Part shown: positions 35,719 through 45,899 of the stretch, in pieces
Layout: each line of letters begins with the position of its first letter
Numbering within the stretch: position 1 is the stretch's first letter
Origin: an uncultured Chitinophaga sp.
GTDB taxonomy: Bacteria > Bacteroidota > Bacteroidia > Cytophagales > Cyclobacteriaceae
Assembly (NCBI GenBank): GCA_902168205.1
Contig: CABHOK010000003.1
Span: 1,302,001-1,366,000 of the forward strand
DNA length: 64,000 nucleotides
Reading direction: 5' to 3'
Position numbers and translations under genes: made by a program
Notes under the pieces: model-generated
Seen by the model: only the letters and a program-made list of their open reading frames with translations
Database searches by the model: none
Told to the model about the DNA's origin: nothing

Positions 35719-36636
35719 TTATTCCTGTAAAGTGAACTCGTCACCTTCCAGGGCTAACTGTACATTTGGAAAAATCGGTTTAGCCTCTTCCAATATAGGA
35801 GCCAGATCTTTATAGCGTGCTGAAAAATGTCCGAGCAGCAGTTTGCTTACGTTGGCCATTTTAGCAATGATCGCTGCCTGTGCCGCGGTGCTGTGCAGGG
35901 TGTCATTCGCTTTCGACTCTTCATCGGTAGCGAATGTAGCTTCGTGGTATAGTAAATCTATACCCTTGATCTGGTCAACCATGGTAGGTTGTATGGCTGT
36001 ATCGGAGCAATATGCATAGCTTCTGGATTTTCGGGCGGGCAATGTATGATCTTCGTTCTTATACTTTACATTTCCGTTTTCATCGAGTACATCTTCACCT
36101 CGTTTCAAAGAGGCGATCTGCTGAATCAATATACCGGCAGGCAATTTATCCTTGTCGATACGTTTCTGTTTAGGCTTTTCGCGAAACAGAAAACCCGAGC
36201 AACGAATTTTATGACGAAGCGGTATAGTCTCAACCGTTACAGCATCATCTTCAAAAATGATTTTGCGCTCATCTTTTTCAAGACGGTGAAAGATGATCCT
36301 GAAAGACGGTGACGACTGCGAGTAGCGAAGTTGCGTGGTAATGATCTCATCGAGCCCGCGGTGACTATATAAATGCAGATCGTTGGTTCTGCGTTGCAGG
36401 TGCATGGTAAAGATCAGTCCCATAAGACCGAGGTAATGATCGCCATGCAAGTGACTGATGAAAATATGATTGATGCGATGGTAGCTTACGTCCAGGCGCA
36501 TCAGTTGCATCTGGGCGGCTTCACCACAATCGATCATAAAATACCGGTTCTGAATTTCCACCAACTGTGCACTGGGGTGCCGACCATAAGCCGGCATGGC
36601 ACCGCTGGAACCGAGTATCGTAACTTTAAAGCTCAT
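35719..36636 (-). CDS. rnz: Ribonuclease Z
   Basis: tRNase Z, the zinc-dependent endonuclease of the metallo-beta-lactamase fold that trims the 3' end of precursor tRNA. The short (ElaC-type) form is 305 residues here, as expected. It begins MSFKVTILGSSGAMP, and the main zinc motif SHLHGDHYLGL includes His62, His64, Asp66 and His67. The GRHPSAQ loop near the start, SRSYAYCSDTA and LLYHEATF in the second half, and the late GHFSARY with its zinc His all fit. It is preceded by the terminator of the STAS gene, so is transcribed separately. Confidence 0.96.
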   Translation of the reverse strand: MSFKVTILGSSGAMPAYGRHPSAQLVEIQNRYFMIDCGEAAQMQLMRLDVSYHRINHIFISHLHGDHYLGLMGLIFTMHLQRRTNDLHLYSHRGLDEIITTQLRYSQSSPSFRIIFHRLEKDERKIIFEDDAVTVETIPLRHKIRCSGFLFREKPKQKRIDKDKLPAGILIQQIASLKRGEDVLDENGNVKYKNEDHTLPARKSRSYAYCSDTAIQPTMVDQIKGIDLLYHEATFATDEESKANDTLHSTAAQAAIIAKMANVSKLLLGHFSARYKDLAPILEEAKPIFPNVQLALEGDEFTLQE

Positions 36637-36645
36637 GCCTGAAGA

Positions 36646-36678
36646 AATAAAAAGACCAAAACCCGGAGAGCTTTGGTC
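36646..36678 (-). terminator. Intrinsic terminator of the purC-STAS transcript
   Basis: On the minus strand, GACCAAA (36678-36672) pairs with TTTGGTC (36660-36654) and is followed by TTTTTATTT. Confidence 0.8.
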
Positions 36679-36703
36679 GTGTAGACGTTACGTTGCTAAA
36701 AGA

Positions 36704-37081
36704 TTAATGATCTCCGCTCTTAAGATCTTTTTCAATCTCGTGCATATAAACAGCATCTATAGCTTCTTCAGCGGTAGGAAGAATGTTGAGTACACTGTCA
36801 AGCTGCGAGATTTTGATAAGCTTCAGGGTATGATCAGAAAGCGAAGCCAGTACAAAGATACCTCCGTCTTCCTGCATAATGCGGTTTCCCACGAGTAAAG
36901 CACTGAGACCGGATGAATCAGTATATTTTACATCGGCCAGGTCCAGGATGATGTTTTTCATGCCCTCTGCGTGCAACGTGATCAACTCTGATTTAAGGCC
37001 GGGTGCTACACTGGAATCCAGCTTTTCTTCATGCAGCTTCAGCATGCAGTACTTCTCTTGCTTGTCTATAGTATATTTCAT
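36704..37081 (-). CDS. STAS-domain anti-sigma-factor antagonist-like protein
   Basis: A stand-alone STAS domain of ~125 residues, as in SpoIIAA/RsbV proteins that bind anti-sigma factors under Ser phosphorylation control. The ATG at 37081 (MKYTIDKQEKYCMLKL) matches the first STAS strand; an upstream in-frame start at 37165 would add 28 unrelated residues. The phosphorylatable region reads KYTDSSGLSALLVGNRIM, with the DSSG loop conserved. A C-terminal helix extends beyond the domain. It lies 98 bp after purC on the same strand. No anti-sigma kinase is nearby, so its partner is unknown. Confidence 0.88.
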   Translation of the reverse strand: MKYTIDKQEKYCMLKLHEEKLDSSVAPGLKSELITLHAEGMKNIILDLADVKYTDSSGLSALLVGNRIMQEDGGIFVLASLSDHTLKLIKISQLDSVLNILPTAEEAIDAVYMHEIEKDLKSGDH

Positions 37082-37179
37082 CGCTGTATATAATTTTCTT
37101 GTATGCGTCCTGATGGAAACTACGATGATCCGTCTTGTGTCTTCAGGACTCACCAATATGTCCACCTTTATTTAAAACT

Positions 37180-38148
37180 TCAGATTTTCTGACTTTCCAA
37201 GTTAACGGAATTTATTGAATTGAGAATGCTTTGCTCAATTCTTTGCGTGATGCCGGTATAATCAACAGAGTCCAGTGCTTCGCCACGTACCTGTTGGTAA
37301 AGTTCCTTGTAGCGGGCAGAAATTGAATTCACAATCTCGTCCGTCATTTCAGGTATTTGCTGTCCGTCTTTTCCCTGGAAACCATTTTCAATAAGCCACT
37401 GACGAACAAATTCCTTCGAAAGTTGCTTCTGTGGTTCACCGGCTTTCTGGCGCGCTTCATAACCTTCCTTATAAAAATAGCGTGATGAATCCGGAGTGTG
37501 TACTTCATCGATCAGGTAAATCGTGCCCTGATGTTTACCGAATTCATACTTGGTATCTACGAGAATGAGCCCGCGCTCGGCTGCCAGTTCGGTTCCCTTC
37601 TGGAAAAGTTTAAAGGTATATTCTTCCAGTATTTTATAGTCGCTCTCGCTTACAATGCCGCGCTTCAGAATGTCTTCCCTGGAAATATCTTCATCGTGTC
37701 CTACATGCGCTTTGGTAGTAGGGGTGATGATCGGAGTCGGAAGCTTGTCATTTTCTTTCAAGCCTTCCGGAAGCGGTACACCACATACCGATCTTTTCCC
37801 GGCTTTATACTCACGCCATGCATGGCCGGCCAGGTAACCGCGCACCACCATCTCCACCGCGAAAGGCTCACACCGGAAGCCGATGGTAACGTTCGGGTCA
37901 GGCGTAGCAATAACCCAGTTGGGAACAAGATGTTTGGTAGCCTCCAGGTTAAAGGCAGCAATCTGGTTTAAAACCCTTCCTTTATCCGGAATGGCGCGGG
38001 GCAGAATAACATCGAAGGCCGAGATCCGGTCGCTGGCAACCATCGCCATACGATCTCCGAAATAATAAACATCGCGAACTTTGCCCTTATAAAAACCCGT
38101 TTGCCCGGGAAATTTGAAGTTGGTTTCCTTGATTGCCTGCATACTCAT
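37180..38148 (-). CDS. purC: Phosphoribosylaminoimidazole-succinocarboxamide synthase
   Basis: SAICAR synthetase of purine synthesis, joining CAIR and aspartate with ATP. Landmarks: [20 protein letters not shown] (nucleotide-binding Lys/Arg strand), [24 protein letters not shown], then [12 protein letters not shown] and [13 protein letters not shown]. Its 322 residues place it in the longer (yeast-like) group that occurs in many Bacteroidota. The start codon at 38148 is supported by the KGKVRD block about 20 residues in; the Met two codons later is equally possible. Confidence 0.96.
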   Translation of the reverse strand: MSMQAIKETNFKFPGQTGFYKGKVRDVYYFGDRMAMVASDRISAFDVILPRAIPDKGRVLNQIAAFNLEATKHLVPNWVIATPDPNVTIGFRCEPFAVEMVVRGYLAGHAWREYKAGKRSVCGVPLPEGLKENDKLPTPIITPTTKAHVGHDEDISREDILKRGIVSESDYKILEEYTFKLFQKGTELAAERGLILVDTKYEFGKHQGTIYLIDEVHTPDSSRYFYKEGYEARQKAGEPQKQLSKEFVRQWLIENGFQGKDGQQIPEMTDEIVNSISARYKELYQQVRGEALDSVDYTGITQRIEQSILNSINSVNLESQKI

Positions 38149-38242
38149 GTACTAGATCGGGGGCAAATTAACGAAAGAATTCGAAGATCGGAGCGAACAT
38201 TTACAAAGGGATTTGTCTTTCTTGATGCCCTATAAAACGAAC

Positions 38243-38269
38243 GATACCAGGTGTTTGAAGCCTGGTATC
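38243..38269 (-). terminator. Hairpin after the ABC/peptidase operon
   Basis: Perfect 9-bp stem GATACCAGG / CCTGGTATC with a 9-nt loop, followed on the minus strand by GTTCGTTTT. It is a moderate intrinsic terminator at the end of the 38298-42830 transcript. Confidence 0.65.
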
Positions 38270-38297
38270 TTGTATCGTGATGTTTCCCCCGGGGAAA

Positions 38298-41200
38298 TTA
38301 TTTGCTTTCCACGGTTTTCATATTGTCATCCGGAATGCGGTCGATCAGTTTATTGTACGGATCGATGCCGGCCTTAACCGGCTTGCCCTTCACGGTAAAG
38401 GTAAACGTATGCTCGCCTTCGCCAAACCAGTGCTTCTTTAAATACAGCGGCACTTTCTTTACCATACCCTTTTCATTCTTGCCATCATCGGTAAAGATGC
38501 CGATGTCGATCAGGTCTTTGCCGGTGCCTTTACCGGTTTCTTTTCCAAGACCATCATAGTACAGCTTACGCGTTTGTACGGTGAGTGTGACTTTATACTC
38601 ATCATCTTTCAACGGTTCCGATACTGCTTTTGTAATCCGGTTCTCGTACAACGCTATCTTTTCGAACGAGTCGTCTATGAAGTATTGCAATGAATCCGGA
38701 GTAGCCGCTTTGATATAGCTATACCATTCGCGCGATGTGGCGAACGGAGGTTTCTGGCGGAAGGCAGCCGTATCAATGAATTTACGGAACGCACCATTCA
38801 ACCGCTCTTCACCAATCAGGTCTTGCAGCGCATAGAGTATAAGCGATCCTTTTTCATACCATATATACGAACGCGAATCATTCTCCAGCAGGGTGGCTTC
38901 AAACTTATCTTCGCCAGAACGACCGCGCAGGTAACGATCAAGACTATATTTTAAACGGTTCTGCATGCAGTCAACACCATACTCGTGGTGCAACACCATG
39001 AGTGACGAATATTCTGCCATCGACTCCGATATCTGGTTCGCTCCACGTGTAGCAGAAGGCGTTACCTGGTGGCCCCACCACTGGTGTGCCACTTCGTGAG
39101 CCGTAACATAAAAGGTATAGTCTGTATCATTCGGATCGCTATAGTCGGCAACCCATCCGAAGCTTTCGGTATAGGGTACTGTATTCGGAAATGACTGCGC
39201 GAAACCAGCGTAACGCGGAAACTCCAGTATACGCATCTGTTTATATTGATACGGACGGAAGTTACTTGAGAAATAATCCATCGATGCCTTCACAGAATTT
39301 ACAAAGCGATCGAGGTTATAGGCATGATCAGGATGATGGTATATTTCGATGTTAACAGCTTCTCCATTTTTACCTTTCCATACATCGCGGTGTACGGCAT
39401 AGCGCGCAGAGGATATATTGAAGAAAAGATCCATCTCACCATCCATTTTATAGTGGTAATACTTTCTTCCGTTCTCAACCCATTCTTTCTGAAGATAGCC
39501 GGGAGCCAGTGCGATCTGGTCTTCATCGGTGCTAACAGTGGCTTCGAACGTTACATAGTCTGCATCATCATTGAAGAGTAAATTACTCAAACCATGCGGA
39601 TCGGTTTGAGGCGGAAGGGTATAGTCTTTCTTCGGCAAGCCATGCTTTTTTCGTTCTTTATCACTGTCGAGCGGATCGCCCGGGTATCCGAACGAAGGAA
39701 ATATACTCAGGTCAAAGAAGGTACCGTTGTAAACAATTTGTCTGCCGAGACCGCTGTTTGTAAAACCTTTATAGCCAGCGTCCATCGTGATGTCCATCGT
39801 CATGGTATCGCCTGGTTGCATCGTCTTCGGAATTTTGTAAATGAAGAAGCGGTTCACTTTGTCTTCCATCAGGAGCTGGGGCTCGCTTCCATCAATCGAA
39901 AGTTTTTCAATAATGGTATGATCCACCGGACTGCTGATGTTGAGGATGAGTGAATCGATTGGCTTTGTATTTTTGTTGACGATCGTAAATATACCGGAAG
40001 CTTTTGTGGTGCGATCTTTTGGGTATATATCGATGTTGACTTTTACATCGGTTACTTTCGGCTGCGCTGCGAACTCATACTTCTTGTATTTTTTTTCAAA
40101 GTCAGCACCGATGTTCCGGCTTTCCTTCGCAGTGTAGTATTTGTTGAGTACGCTTACGTTGTAGTATATAAATATACCGCTGCCGATCCACAGCACGGTA
40201 AATATTGTGAGCGATGTAGCCGAGAGTCCGCTAAACCGTTGTTTGGCAATCTGCCAGCGTGTTACAAAGCTCGTTTCAGCTCCGCGATTCCAGGAAAGGT
40301 TACCAATGACTACAAATATAGCCCCGAGACTTAGCCAGTATACATTGAACCATGTGGTGGACTTCAGAAAATGTCCAAAGCCATTCATGTCGGATATTCT
40401 GTATTCAGGAATATAGCTGTAGAAGAAAAGATTATAGTTAAGCTCGGCAAAATTACGCAGGCCGAACAACGCAACCCATATACCGATGGATACCACGTGC
40501 CCGATAAATTTATTGTTGATCAGGATGTGTACGATGAATGCGAGCATCACCAGCTGAATGTACTCTGGGAATTCGATCAGGTACAGATCGGTAAAATACA
40601 TACCGAACTCAAAATTGAAATATCCTTTTACAACCTGGTTCAGCACTCCGCAGATCACCACAAGATTTACCAATACAAAGCTGATCAAGACAAGCGAGAG
40701 AAATTTAGAGCCATATACAACCCAGTTAGGAATCGGTAAGGCATCGGCAATGTTGGAGTAATTCACGCTTTTATCGCGATGTACCACTTCACCGGTATAG
40801 AAGATTATAATGATAAAAACAAAGATTATATAGTTATAATCTTTTACCTCAAGCATGTAGTACGTTAGCGGGAGGGAAGGTGTACCAAAGATGGGCGAGC
40901 CGAACCAGCCATCCAGGAAGAGGAACAATACACCGGCCAGTAATATGGCGATAAAGTAAAAGTCTTTTATAATGTTACTGAATTCCAGTAATCCCAACCG
41001 GAACGTCTTACGGAGATATATACTTTGTGAATATACTTTCTGAACAACCGGGAGATCGGACAGCGATCGTCCTTTGCGTTCAACCTCGTCATCTTTTCTA
41101 ACCTTGCCGGCAGCTACTTCGAGCATGCTGCGGAACGAGAACCGGAAGAAAGTAAAAGCAAACAAAAGCAGACTGATGCCGATCCACAGCATACGGTTCA

Positions 41201-41924
41201 GAAGGAAATTACCTTCCAGCGGAATCAGTCCTGTATTTTGTTCAGTAGGTGTCCAGTACTTGGTAGCGTTGATATAGGTGGTGAGTGCATACGGATCGAG
41301 TATATCTACAAGGTCTTTGTTGTCGAGATCCTGCGTAAGTGCGTTGGCGAGCAGGTACCCGATAAAGAGAATTACACTTCCTACATACGTCACTACAATT
41401 TTTCGTGTGAGTGCCACCAGTGCAAAGAACACTGTGCCTGTAAAGAACAGGTTGGGTATATTTAATACCAGCGTGTTGTAGATATAGTGATAGAGTATAA
41501 ACGGACCAAAGCGCTCCGGTTCCACTTCACCCGTGGCGACACCCAGCGGCCCACCAAGCCAGGTACCAACGTGATATCCGAAGCTGATAAAAATAAGAAT
41601 GACAAATGATCCGAAGAACCTGCCGAGTAAATATGATTTCTCGGTGATGGGGTAGGTAAAGAAGTAATCCTTGGTGCGGTATTCAATATCACGATATACC
41701 GGTACACCCATCACAGCAGAAGCGATCAGGGTTTCAAATATACTGAGTATGATCATGAAGTAGCCGATGGCATACGCCGAGTTTACATATACTTTCTCGG
41801 ACGCAGGACTGTTTCCATATATACCGCTCACAAAAGCGAAGAGGAACAATACAAAGAAGTATGCATAGGTAGCAGGCCGTTTAAAGCGATACCTTACCTC
41901 GAAAAGAAATATTTTCCAGAACAT
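38298..41924 (-). CDS. ABC-2 permease fused to M1 family aminopeptidase
   Basis: A 1208-residue fusion found in Bacteroidota. Residues ~1-600 are membrane-embedded with many hydrophobic segments arranged as two ABC-2 type permease-like halves (starts near residues 15 and 310). Residues ~640-1190 form an extracytoplasmic M1 (gluzincin) peptidase; the zinc motif HEVAHQWW lies near residue 940 and the third ligand Glu follows in SESMAEYSSL (HExxH-x18-E). The GAMEN exopeptidase motif is not obvious, so substrate specificity may differ. The ATPase that drives it starts 21 bp upstream in the same operon. Family members are often annotated as ABC transporter permease/M1 aminopeptidase; the transported substrate is not known. 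Confidence 0.9.
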   Translation of the reverse strand: MFWKIFLFEVRYRFKRPATYAYFFVLFLFAFVSGIYGNSPASEKVYVNSAYAIGYFMIILSIFETLIASAVMGVPVYRDIEYRTKDYFFTYPITEKSYLLGRFFGSFVILIFISFGYHVGTWLGGPLGVATGEVEPERFGPFILYHYIYNTLVLNIPNLFFTGTVFFALVALTRKIVVTYVGSVILFIGYLLANALTQDLDNKDLVDILDPYALTTYINATKYWTPTEQNTGLIPLEGNFLLNRMLWIGISLLLFAFTFFRFSFRSMLEVAAGKVRKDDEVERKGRSLSDLPVVQKVYSQSIYLRKTFRLGLLEFSNIIKDFYFIAILLAGVLFLFLDGWFGSPIFGTPSLPLTYYMLEVKDYNYIIFVFIIIIFYTGEVVHRDKSVNYSNIADALPIPNWVVYGSKFLSLVLISFVLVNLVVICGVLNQVVKGYFNFEFGMYFTDLYLIEFPEYIQLVMLAFIVHILINNKFIGHVVSIGIWVALFGLRNFAELNYNLFFYSYIPEYRISDMNGFGHFLKSTTWFNVYWLSLGAIFVVIGNLSWNRGAETSFVTRWQIAKQRFSGLSATSLTIFTVLWIGSGIFIYYNVSVLNKYYTAKESRNIGADFEKKYKKYEFAAQPKVTDVKVNIDIYPKDRTTKASGIFTIVNKNTKPIDSLILNISSPVDHTIIEKLSIDGSEPQLLMEDKVNRFFIYKIPKTMQPGDTMTMDITMDAGYKGFTNSGLGRQIVYNGTFFDLSIFPSFGYPGDPLDSDKERKKHGLPKKDYTLPPQTDPHGLSNLLFNDDADYVTFEATVSTDEDQIALAPGYLQKEWVENGRKYYHYKMDGEMDLFFNISSARYAVHRDVWKGKNGEAVNIEIYHHPDHAYNLDRFVNSVKASMDYFSSNFRPYQYKQMRILEFPRYAGFAQSFPNTVPYTESFGWVADYSDPNDTDYTFYVTAHEVAHQWWGHQVTPSATRGANQISESMAEYSSLMVLHHEYGVDCMQNRLKYSLDRYLRGRSGEDKFEATLLENDSRSYIWYEKGSLILYALQDLIGEERLNGAFRKFIDTAAFRQKPPFATSREWYSYIKAATPDSLQYFIDDSFEKIALYENRITKAVSEPLKDDEYKVTLTVQTRKLYYDGLGKETGKGTGKDLIDIGIFTDDGKNEKGMVKKVPLYLKKHWFGEGEHTFTFTVKGKPVKAGIDPYNKLIDRIPDDNMKTVESK

Positions 41925-41945
41925 AAAGATGTTGGTAAGGTTAGG

Positions 41946-42830
41946 TTAAACGGTAATGGTATCCATCTTCTCCGCTATCTTTGAGAAGTATACATCTTCC
42001 AGGCTGGCTTCCTCCGGCTTGAAATCATCTGGACGAAAATCGTTGATTATATGTATCTGTGTTTTACCTGCTTTGAGCTGGGTAGAGATTACGTTGAATG
42101 AATTACGGAAGAAGGATAGTTCGTTCTTCTCGATAATGCGGCTCCATACTTTGCCCTGCAGCGATTCAACCAGGCCGGCCGGGTGTCCTTGTGCTATAAC
42201 TTCACCGAGACAAATAATAGCCATGTTGCTGCAGAGGTTTGTTACATCTTCTACAATGTGGGTGGAGAGTATAACAATAGTGTTCTCTCCAATCTCGCTA
42301 AGTAAATTATAGAAGCGGTTTCGCTCGGCCGGATCAAGACCTGCTGTTGGCTCATCTACAATAATAAGTTTAGGATTGCCGATGAGTGCCTGTGCAACAC
42401 CAAAGCGTTGTTTCATACCACCGGAGAATGTACCGAGGTTCTTGTTACGAACATGAATGAGATTTACTTTTTCCAGCAGTGTATGTACAATTTCCTTGCG
42501 CTGTTTTTTATCTACTATACCTTTCAGATCGGCAATGTGATCGAGCATCGTTTCGGCTGTTACACGTGGATATACACCGAACTCCTGCGGAAGATAGCCG
42601 AGTACTTTTCGTACTTCATGTTTCTCGCGCAGTACATCGAGGTTGCCCAGCGTAATGGAACCACTGCTGGCCTCCTGTAATGTAGCGATAGTACGCATGA
42701 GTGAAGATTTACCGGCACCGTTAGGACCGAGCAGTCCGAACATTCCCTGGTTAATGGTAAGCGAAACGTTCTTCAAAGCCTGTACGCCATTGGCATACGT
42801 CTTCGAAAGGTTGTCAATAACAAGCTGCAT
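41946..42830 (-). CDS. ABC transporter ATP-binding protein
   Basis: Cytoplasmic ATPase subunit of an ABC-2 type transporter. Walker A GPNGAGKSSLM (residues ~35-45), Q-loop in LPQEFGVYP, signature FSGGMKQRFGVAQAL, Walker B LIIVDEPTAGLDPAERNRF and switch His in ILSTHIVEDV are all intact, so it should hydrolyse ATP. The C-terminal ~80 residues are a divergent extension. At 294 residues it is a single-domain subunit. It lies 21 bp ahead of the permease-peptidase fusion and is clearly its partner. Confidence 0.93.
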   Translation of the reverse strand: MQLVIDNLSKTYANGVQALKNVSLTINQGMFGLLGPNGAGKSSLMRTIATLQEASSGSITLGNLDVLREKHEVRKVLGYLPQEFGVYPRVTAETMLDHIADLKGIVDKKQRKEIVHTLLEKVNLIHVRNKNLGTFSGGMKQRFGVAQALIGNPKLIIVDEPTAGLDPAERNRFYNLLSEIGENTIVILSTHIVEDVTNLCSNMAIICLGEVIAQGHPAGLVESLQGKVWSRIIEKNELSFFRNSFNVISTQLKAGKTQIHIINDFRPDDFKPEEASLEDVYFSKIAEKMDTITV

Positions 42831-42973
42831 GGATAAAGATTAGATTAAGAGTTAGTTTGGTGGCGGCCAATATTTTTTAAGATAGACAGTCCACAGCAAA
42901 CGTCCAACGGTTTGCATGACGATGGGGATATATTTTTGTTACAGGCTGATATTTACTTTCTGTATTTTCTGTA

Positions 42974-43007
42974 CAAAAAAAAGAGGCTACCTTTTTACAG
43001 CAGCCTC
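42974..43007 (-). terminator. Intrinsic terminator of leuS
   Basis: On the minus strand, GAGGCT (43007-43002) pairs with AGCCTC (42988-42983) and is followed by a run of eight T. Confidence 0.75.
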
Positions 43008-43034
43008 CGGTATGTATAATTATGTGAATGGTAT

Positions 43035-45827
43035 CTATACCACCACGTTTACAATTCTGCCGGGTACAACGATTACTTTTTTCGGAGCTTTACCTTCCGT
43101 CCATTTTTGAACGGCTTCGGACGCAACGACCAACTTCTCAATGTCTTCCTTCGGCATATCAAGGGCGAAGTTCATTTTTACACGAACCTTTCCATTGATA
43201 GAGATCGGGTATTCGAATGAACTCTCAACCAGGTACTGCTCATCAAATTTAGGGAAGCTCGCATTCAACACAGAGGTTGCATGACCGAGTTTCTCCCACA
43301 GTTCTTCCGTGATGTGTGGTGCATACGGAGAAAGTGCGATCACCAGCGGCTCCAGTATAGCGCGCTTGTTACACTTCATTGAGCTCAGTTCATTGCAGCA
43401 GATCATAAACTCACTTACCGATGTATTGAACGAGAAACGCTCAATATCTTCTTCAATCTTTCTGATCGTTTTGTGTAAGATCTTCAACTCCTCGCGCGTA
43501 GCTTCTTCATCGCTGATCACAAAGTTCTCATTCTTGTCGTGGAAGAGGTTCCAGAACCTGCGCAGGAATTTATATACACCGTCTATACCGTTGGTATTCC
43601 AGGGCTTCGATAATTCCAGCGGACCAAGGAACATCTCGTACATACGCAGTGTATCGGCACCGTAGTTCACTACAATGTCATCCGGGTTAACCACGTTGTA
43701 TTTTGACTTCGACATTTTCTCGATCTCGGTTCCGCAGATATACTTGCCATCTTCGAGTATAAATTCGGCATCGCTGAAATCATCACGCCATTTCCTGAAT
43801 GCTTCTACATCCAGTACATCATTGTCTACCATGCTTACATCGGCATGCAACGGTGTTACATCGTATTGTTTACGCAAGCCATGCGACACAAACTTGTTGG
43901 TGCCGTTAACGCGGTATACAAACTTCGACATACCTTGTATATGCCCCTGATTGATCAGCTTCTTGAAAGGTTCTTCAGCATCTACATAGCCTAAATCTTT
44001 CAGCACCTTGCACCAGAAACGCGAGTATAGCAAGTGACCTGTAGCGTGTTCGCTGCCGCCCATATACAGGTCTACATCTTTCCAGTAATCTATTTTGTTC
44101 TTGGCAGCAAACTCGTTTTCATTCTTCGGATCCATATAGCGGAACCAGTACCAGCTAGAACCAGCCCAGCCCGGCATCGTAGTCAGCTCATACGCATGGC
44201 CTTTATAGTTCCAGTCTTTGGCGCGGCCCAGCGGAGGTTCACCATTCTCAGTAGGTTTATACTGATCGATCTCCGGTAAAGTTACCGGCAGATCTTTATC
44301 GGCTACGAGCTTCGGTATTCCTTTATCGAAATATACCGGGAACGGCTCGCCCCAGTAACGTTGTCTTCCGAAGATCGCATCGCGCATCCGGAAATTTACC
44401 TTGCGTATACCTATACCAAGTTCTTCTACACGCTGCAATGCTTTTTCGATGGCTTCGTTCCATACTAATCCATTCAGAAAGTCTGAATTGATCATCGTGC
44501 CCGATTTCGGTTCGAAGTTATCTTTCGTTATATCACTGGTGGGGCCTTCCAATACATCAATGATCGGCAGGTTGAAATGTTTGGCGAATGCATAGTCGCG
44601 TGTATCGCTGGATGGTACCGCCATTACAGCACCGGTACCATAGCCTGCCAATACATAGTCGGCAATCCATACCGGTACTTTTTCATGGTTGAATGGATTG
44701 ATCACATATGCACCAGTAAACGCACCCGTAATTCTTTTTACTTCGCTCATGCGATCGCGCTCACTGCGGTTCTTCGCGATCTCTACATACTTCGTCACTT
44801 CTTCACGTTGTTCCGGTGTGGTGATCTTGTCCACAAGCTCGTGCTCCGGAGCAATCACCATGAAGCTTACGCCATATATAGTATCGATGCGCGTAGTGAA
44901 TACACGAATGGACAAGTCCTGTGCAGCGTCAACTTTAAAATCAAGTTCACAACCAACACTCTTGCCGATCCAGTTGCGTTGCATTTCTTTTACCGGCTCG
45001 GGCCAGTCGATCGTATCCAGTCCTCTCAGCAGGCGTTCAGCGTATGCAGTAATGCGCATACTCCACTGCATCATCTTGATGCGTTCTACCGGGTAGCCAC
45101 CGCGTTCGCTTACACCGTCTTTTACTTCATCGTTGGAAAGTACTGTGCCTAATGCAGCACACCAGTTTACCATGGTTTCGCTCAGGTATGCAATGCGATA
45201 CTTCTGCAGAAAATCTTCTTTCGCTTTCTCGTTAAAACTTTTCCATTGTTCAGCAGTTATAGCCGGTGTATCTTCATCGGCAACAGCCACTATATTTTTA
45301 TTGCCGTTCTTTTCCAGTTCAGCGATCAGTGCAGTGATGGGTTCTGCTTTTCCTTCAGCGCCAGCTTTTTTATTATACCATGCGTTGAACAATTGCGAGA
45401 AGATCCACTGTGTCCATTTATAGTATGCCGGATCCGATGTTTGCACTTCGCGATCCCAGTCGTACGAAAATCCGATCTGGCGTAACTGGCGTTTATAGGT
45501 CTCTATATTTTTAGCCGTTGTAACAGCAGGATGCTGCCCGGTTTGTATAGCATATTGTTCAGCAGGCAACCCGAAAGCATCGAAGCCCATCGGGTGCAAT
45601 ACATTAAATCCTTTTATGCGCTTGTAGCGAGAAACAATATCGGAGGCAATATACCCGAGGGGGTGTCCAACGTGGAGGCCGGCTCCGGAAGGGTAGGGGA
45701 ACATATCGAGTACATAATATTTAGGTTTGGAAGTATCATCCTTTACCTTGTAAATACCCTCCGCGGCCCATTTATCCTGCCACTTCTTTTCAATGCGTTT
45801 GATCTCGTCTTTGCTGTAATCGGCCAT
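43035..45827 (-). CDS. leuS: Leucyl-tRNA synthetase
   Basis: Class Ia leucyl-tRNA synthetase. The HIGH-type motif is in PYPSGAGLHVGHPLGY (residues ~40-55). The CP1 editing domain (about residues 250-450) has the Thr-rich VFTTRIDTIYGVSF and the conserved Asp in VPSSDTRDYAFA. The KMSKS loop reads EKMSKSKYNVV. Anticodon-binding and C-terminal domains complete a 930-residue protein, within the usual ~860-970. It has its own terminator and a TAnnTTTG box upstream, so is monocistronic. Confidence 0.97.
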   Translation of the reverse strand: MADYSKDEIKRIEKKWQDKWAAEGIYKVKDDTSKPKYYVLDMFPYPSGAGLHVGHPLGYIASDIVSRYKRIKGFNVLHPMGFDAFGLPAEQYAIQTGQHPAVTTAKNIETYKRQLRQIGFSYDWDREVQTSDPAYYKWTQWIFSQLFNAWYNKKAGAEGKAEPITALIAELEKNGNKNIVAVADEDTPAITAEQWKSFNEKAKEDFLQKYRIAYLSETMVNWCAALGTVLSNDEVKDGVSERGGYPVERIKMMQWSMRITAYAERLLRGLDTIDWPEPVKEMQRNWIGKSVGCELDFKVDAAQDLSIRVFTTRIDTIYGVSFMVIAPEHELVDKITTPEQREEVTKYVEIAKNRSERDRMSEVKRITGAFTGAYVINPFNHEKVPVWIADYVLAGYGTGAVMAVPSSDTRDYAFAKHFNLPIIDVLEGPTSDITKDNFEPKSGTMINSDFLNGLVWNEAIEKALQRVEELGIGIRKVNFRMRDAIFGRQRYWGEPFPVYFDKGIPKLVADKDLPVTLPEIDQYKPTENGEPPLGRAKDWNYKGHAYELTTMPGWAGSSWYWFRYMDPKNENEFAAKNKIDYWKDVDLYMGGSEHATGHLLYSRFWCKVLKDLGYVDAEEPFKKLINQGHIQGMSKFVYRVNGTNKFVSHGLRKQYDVTPLHADVSMVDNDVLDVEAFRKWRDDFSDAEFILEDGKYICGTEIEKMSKSKYNVVNPDDIVVNYGADTLRMYEMFLGPLELSKPWNTNGIDGVYKFLRRFWNLFHDKNENFVISDEEATREELKILHKTIRKIEEDIERFSFNTSVSEFMICCNELSSMKCNKRAILEPLVIALSPYAPHITEELWEKLGHATSVLNASFPKFDEQYLVESSFEYPISINGKVRVKMNFALDMPKEDIEKLVVASEAVQKWTEGKAPKKVIVVPGRIVNVVV

Positions 45828-45855
45828 GTTGTAGTTCGTTCTGTTAGGCGAACGG

Positions 45856-45863
45856 CAAAAATA
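45856..45863 (-). promoter_or_regulatory. Candidate leuS -7 element TATTTTTG
   Basis: Minus-strand TATTTTTG is an exact TAnnTTTG match, 28 bp upstream of the leuS ATG. The -33 element is unclear. Confidence 0.45.
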
Positions 45864-45899
45864 AGCCTTTTGTGAAAATTACCGGCCTGAATGAAAGGC

